Assembly (NCBI RefSeq): GCF_001540865.1
Contig: NC_033645.1
Span: 2,846,773 to 2,910,772 of the forward strand
DNA from: Ananas comosus
Lineage: Eukaryota > Streptophyta > Magnoliopsida > Poales > Bromeliaceae
Reading direction: 5' to 3'
DNA: 64,000 nucleotides
Shown: positions 59,591 to 64,000 of the stretch, piece after piece
Position numbering within the stretch: position 1 is the first letter of the stretch
Layout: every line of letters starts with the position of its first letter
Translations under genes and position numbers: made by a program
Notes under the pieces: generated by a model
The model's database searches: none
Seen by the model: only the letters and a program-made list of their open reading frames with translations
What the model was told of the DNA's origin: nothing

Positions 59591-62140
59591 CACCGGAGTT
59601 CCCAATTTGTTCCCCCAATCTCCTCTCTCGTGCGCCTCCGCTTCGTTCCTTTCTCTCTCTAAACTCTCCCCAAATCTCTCTCTCTCTCTCTAATCCCCTT
59701 TCTATTTATCGAATAGTTTCGATTTTGCAAGGGAAATTTTGTGTCTTGGCGAAAATTTCCACATTGGGCTTCTTCGTTCTGCAAATCACTCAACTGGGTT
59801 TTTCGCAAATCGACGAAATTTTCGACCTTGCTCCGCGTAATCTCCTCTTCCGATCTCTTTTGCGTAATTTTGGTGCTTAATGTGCTATTGTTTAAAGTTT
59901 AAATTTTTACTATTGATAAGCTAGTTTATGTTTTGATTTATGTTGAGTATTTTCGTTTGATTTGTTTCTCTTTTTTTTTAAAAAAAAAAAAGAGAGCCAT
60001 TTTTTATCAGTTACTGTGGCTTGATTGGTGATATATTCTGAACCAAGTATTAGAGTGTTTATATTATGTTTTGTTTTACTTTATGTGAGGTTAAAACTTA
60101 AAAAGTAATGGTATTCTGAGTTGTTAAATGGAGGGTACAGGGTTGAAATTTCGTTGAGTCAAATTCAACTTGTTGCATTGTGGAAATTTAACAAATTTGT
60201 ACTTTTTTAGAAAAAGATATATAGATCTTACCTGAATTGCTCCGCATTTTGAAATGGATGCCCAAAATTTAAATTTTGATTTTACTACCTAAGTTTGATT
60301 TGTGTAGTTCTTAACACCTAATGAAATATAATGGTGCTCGACGGAATATTCGATAACGAAATTTTACGAAAGGGGACCAACTTCAAATGCCTTTTAGTTC
60401 TGTTTGTGTACACTCCGTTTCTTGTTGTTAGTGAGAATGAAAAGAGGTGTATATGTGCTTCTTACAGTTTATGCACTTACCATAAGCTGTAGAAAACTAT
60501 TTTGCATAGTAATACTTTTACATTTGTTCGACTTGGTGTATTTTGCACAAGACGTGGACTATAATCATATAAACTTGACATGTTACAAGAAAGTCTCGAT
60601 GAGTTCCATTTTACTCTGACATATATGCTTTTCACAATTACGGCATCATTTTGCTTCTCTCTTGTGTTTGCTTTTTTCGCATGTTTGTTTCTTAAGGTAT
60701 CTGCAATATCTTTTCTGAGAAATATCGTATCTTGAAGTGCTACGATAACTTTGCCCTACCTATTCTAATAATTCACCCTTCATGTATCCAAGTTCGGTAT
60801 GTTAACACTTACATGATTCTTGAGCCTTGAAGTATATAGAGCGAGTACTTTGGCTCAACCAGCAGAGACTTCCTTGTTTAACTAATTTATTCGAGAACAG
60901 ATTTAGGGACTAAAGGAGAAAGCAAAGGCTCACTGCACCACTTACTCAGCATTTTATAACAGTAACAGAGACCTTCAGAATGTCTTTGTCGTCATATAGA
61001 TTTATTTGAATCGATGTTCAGAAGTCTTCAGAGTTCTGTTTTTGTACTTTTTATGTTCTTGTCTGCTTTCATATATAGCACTGTATGTAGTGCACGTCTT
61101 TCAGCTAGAGGTTGCCCAAATTCATCTGCTAAAGCTACCCAGGTTAATGCTTAGGAGCCTAGACTACTACCACATCATTGTTACCTATATGGATAATTAT
61201 CTTATGCTTGCCTTTTTAGGGACCAGAATCCTTATTTTAGCTGGTGGCATGGAGATTCCTTTACTTTCAGCAAATTGAGAAATGACCTTGAAACTGACTA
61301 CGTGAACAGGATGTCCTAGTAGATCCAGATTCGACATTAGAAGTATGTTGACGGTTCCCCAACTGCTAAACTTTTTTCTCCAAATATGACATACTTGGTT
61401 CCTTCTTACTTGCAGAGGGGTCATTTAGGCATGTTGAGTTCTACCTTTTCCTTTCTGGTTGTCTAGGTGAATGTCGAAAAGTAAGGTTGAGCATCATCTC
61501 TTAATTATTTTGGGCTTCCGGTTCTCAAGAGACCCATTAGCTTGTGATTCCATTGGCTGAGTTATCATTTAGAACAATTGTTTGGCGGAAAATTCGTTTT
61601 TCATTTTTAAGGTCACGGATGTTATCTTCTCGGGAATGTCTTCTTACACTATCAAGTTACGTTTCTTCCTGACCACCTGGGAAGAGTTTGATGGCCTGTC
61701 TGGCCCGGCTGTGTAACCCACTCCCATGCTGCATGGTCTGCAATACAACGCAGTGAGCCAAAGGTGCTGCTGCTTCTGTTCATTGCAGATTTCCATAGAG
61801 AATTGTGACGGCAGGCCACTACAGCAAACAAGAGCTGGGCGTGCCAAATGGGCCCTACACTCGAGTCTGCGTATCGTCGAAGGATCTAGGCAGCTTCTGT
61901 TTCTTCCCGATTCTTTTCTCCAGGATGAGACCAGTAAATATAATTTGTATCACCATTCAATTGATGTTTTTTTTTTTTTTTAAGTTACTTTCACATTTAT
62001 TAGTTAAGCGCCAGGCCGCCAGTAGATTGTTCTCTCCAATAGGAATGCGTGCATAATTTATATTTTCTGTTTTTCAGGATCACCCTTGTATCTCACTTGT
62101 GTATGATTCAGCACCTTTCAGCTAGTTCAAGTTGAAGCTC
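59591..62140 (+). promoter_or_regulatory. SnRK1 beta-3 gene leader region with 5' UTR introns
   Basis: A CT-rich stretch (59655-59700), typical of a plant 5' UTR, begins a 2.4 kb region with no supported coding. The last acceptor (TTTCTGTTTTTCAG, ending at 62077) lies 63 bases before the start codon, so at least one leader intron is likely. A further exon-like segment (about 61790-61923) is bounded by CATTGCAG and CTCCAGG and is GC-richer than its surroundings. The splice pattern cannot be fixed without transcripts. Confidence 0.45.
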
Positions 62141-62555
62141 ATGGATGGTATCAACAGATATGAAGAAGTAAGTGCTTGTATGCTTATACATATCAATTGA
62201 CTGCACCTAAATAATGTTCTAAGCTGACGATTTCATTATATAGGACGAAGTTAGTGTAATGGGCTTTGAAAATCCGAGATCTCCTATATCGAGCTACAAC
62301 AACTCGGAAAATTATGTCGAAGATGAAGACAGAGAACCGCCGCAAGTCCCTCCTCACCTGCAGCATACATTGTTGGGCTTTCCTGCTAGCCAAGATGCGT
62401 TGGGCACTCTCCCTTTGCCCCAGAAAACTAATCTCAACCATCTCTACATTGAGAACCGGGAAGGCCCGAGAATGGTGGTGGCTCTCGGGAATACTCAGCG
62501 GTTCCGGTCGAAGTACGTTACCGTCGTGATCTATAAGCCAGTGAGAAGAAAATGA
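62141..62555 (+). CDS. SnRK1 regulatory subunit beta-3 (KINbeta3 type)
   Basis: This is the plant-specific short beta subunit that scaffolds the SnRK1 energy-sensing kinase by binding the alpha and gamma (or beta-gamma) subunits. Exons are 62141-62167 and 62244-62555, giving 112 aa against 114 in Arabidopsis KINB3. The start MDGINRYEE is preceded by an in-frame TAG, so this ATG is the first possible. The acidic segment VEDEDREPPQVPPHLQHTLLG, then NLNHLYIENREGPRMVVALG and the end FRSKYVTVVIYKP, make up the complete ASC (association) domain. The N-terminal myristoylation site and the carbohydrate-binding module of other beta subunits are absent, which defines the beta-3 class. The gene is intact. 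Confidence 0.94.
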
Positions 62556-64000
62556 ACCCGATTTATATTGCTCTTTTCCATTTGTTCATTTGGATGAGAT
62601 TATAACCCTGGTGAATCTGACCTTTAGTCGTTGGCGATCGGCTATTTGCGGCATTCACATCTATTTTGTTTCTATTGGTAGGTCGCATGGTGTACTGCTA
62701 TTGATATACAATGGATTGTGAAATTTCTTTATATCTGTTGTATGGAAACTCATATTCTACAGGGGGGGGGGGGAGTTTTGCCTCTTGTTACAACCAATCA
62801 AAACATGACTTGTAGCACAAATCTCCTTAACATTAGTTCTTAGTTTTCCTTTTGATAACTATTCGAAAGTGATTCTACACTTTATAATTGCTATTCTCAT
62901 GCAGTAAATACATACAATATACGATATACGGCGACGCTTGCTGTCGAAAAGAGGTGTAATAAACCTGTTTCCGTTGAGGAGTCATCTGACCTTTCGAATT
63001 AGTTCTAATGATGTTTCTTAAAGAATAATTAGCTCAAAATTACAGGATACTTATGAAAAGGAATCAAGTAGAAAACCATTGGTTTCTTATTATTTTTTTA
63101 ATACACTTCCTCTAAGCAATTAGTCAAAATATCCTTTTTAATCTCCTTTTAATATACTAAAGCAGAGCCAAGTCAACTTCCCCTGATGTTTTACATTACA
63201 ACACACCCCTTAACTTGCATCTAGTGGATGAAAAAAAAAAAATGAAAAAATAAAAAATGAAAAAATTGTCATTGCTACATCTTCTATCAATCAAATGGAA
63301 GTAAATAATCGTGCATCATTTGTTTTGATATGAAAAGGCCACTCCACTCAACACTATAATGTCAACCATATAAGTTGCACCAGTATGTTGATAACAAAAA
63401 CTCCCTGAAATTTATAGTTGTTATGCACCATCCTTTTTTCTTTTTTTTTTTTTTAAAAAGAACTAATTTGAGCTAATAATTAATCTCTGAGCCTCAAACT
63501 TTTGATGAGTGATTCTTTTTAGCTAATTTAAACTGTGAATACAAATTCTTATGAGTTTTCTCTTTTCATCCTGAACAGTTGATGGGTATGAAACTTATTC
63601 TGGCTAGTACCTGTCACATTTTCAGCTCAAAAAGAGAAAAAGAAAAGAGAAAAAATTAACTCTCTAGATCTGTTAATGCTGGATTGCTGCTATGCAAGTT
63701 TACGAGAAAAATCCCTGCAGAATTTACCCTATCCAAATCACCATACCTTAATTAATCACTTCCGTACCGACAATCCTCTTCATCTTGTGCTTACCTTGAG
63801 CGCAATCATTTTTGCTGATACTATCATAAAAGAGAGAAAACGAAAAAAACATATATATTTCATTTCGCGTGCGAGAGCCCTACGTGGCATCGACATCATT
63901 TTGATTTATTTTTTCGGCCTACAAGTAAAACCCAGCCACATCCCTTTGAAAATACCGAAAAAAGTATTGCATAATTAAATGCTTTAATATATATACCATG
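62556..64000. other. 3' UTR and AT-rich intergenic tail
   Basis: The first 250 bases or so are the SnRK1 beta-3 3' UTR. A run of 11 G residues lies at 62763-62773. From about 63000 to the end the DNA is AT-rich. A region near 63860-63900 is slightly GC-richer and could belong to a gene beyond the window, but the 100-codon frame at 63676-63978 shows no recognisable protein. Confidence 0.55.

Noticed and set aside
59407..59880. 157-codon plus-strand frame
   Set aside because: It covers the CT-rich leader of the SnRK1 beta-3 gene and has leader-like composition with no recognisable domain.
63676..63978. 100-codon frame near the window end
   Set aside because: Its composition is mixed without a recognisable motif and no splice or promoter context was found.
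1..64000. CRISPR array or bacterial insertion sequence
   Set aside because: All direct repeats seen are tandem or dispersed eukaryotic types without regular unique spacers, and the gene structure is plant nuclear.

Overview
The window is nuclear DNA of a flowering plant, most likely a commelinid monocot. The evidence is GT-AG introns, CT-rich leaders, telo-box motifs near promoters, a plastid-targeted chaperonin, a plant-only SnRK1 beta-3 subunit, miR172, and AT-rich intergenic DNA full of SINEs and MITEs. Pineapple is possible but I cannot prove it. All exon models below were built by eye from splice sites and reading-frame continuity, and the exon phases add up except where noted.

Layout. 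Position 1-505 holds the 3' end of a receptor-like cytoplasmic kinase (PCRK/PBL type). A repeat-rich spacer follows, with a possible minus-strand coding relic at 1996-2400. An OTU-type deubiquitinase (CDS 7234-10221, 12 coding exons, long leader intron) lies head to tail with chloroplast chaperonin-60 beta (11498-15229, 8 exons). After about 6 kb of repeats comes an LPA1-type P-loop NTPase/kinase (21557-26872, 7 exons). It is one base short of an open frame, inside a GGA/GGT tract. Convergent to it is a Pumilio RNA-binding protein on the minus strand (33594-27798, 10 coding exons). Another minus-strand gene, a DHHC S-acyltransferase (40276-37361, 7 exons), follows.

The stretch 40.4-59.4 kb has no protein gene that I can support. 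It contains a MIR172 precursor (about 48.80-48.91 kb) and several foldback MITEs. It also contains a 6.3 kb non-coding compound repeat (51.6-58.0 kb) that ends in a striking array of twelve hairpins. Eleven of these share a 9-base loop (consensus NACATATAC) while their stems differ but remain complementary. The last gene is the SnRK1 beta-3 subunit (coding exons 62141-62167 and 62244-62555), with a long intron-bearing leader starting near 59.6 kb.

The genes are ordinary housekeeping or regulatory genes with no operon-like relation. The most unusual material is the structured repeat at 51.6-58.0 kb, the frame break in the LPA1 homologue, a 590-bp near-perfect inverted repeat at 18.8-19.4 kb, and a SINE family with clear target-site duplications. 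Three single N bases (33895, 53481, 55758) mark unresolved assembly joins. Two of them sit exactly between duplicated blocks.
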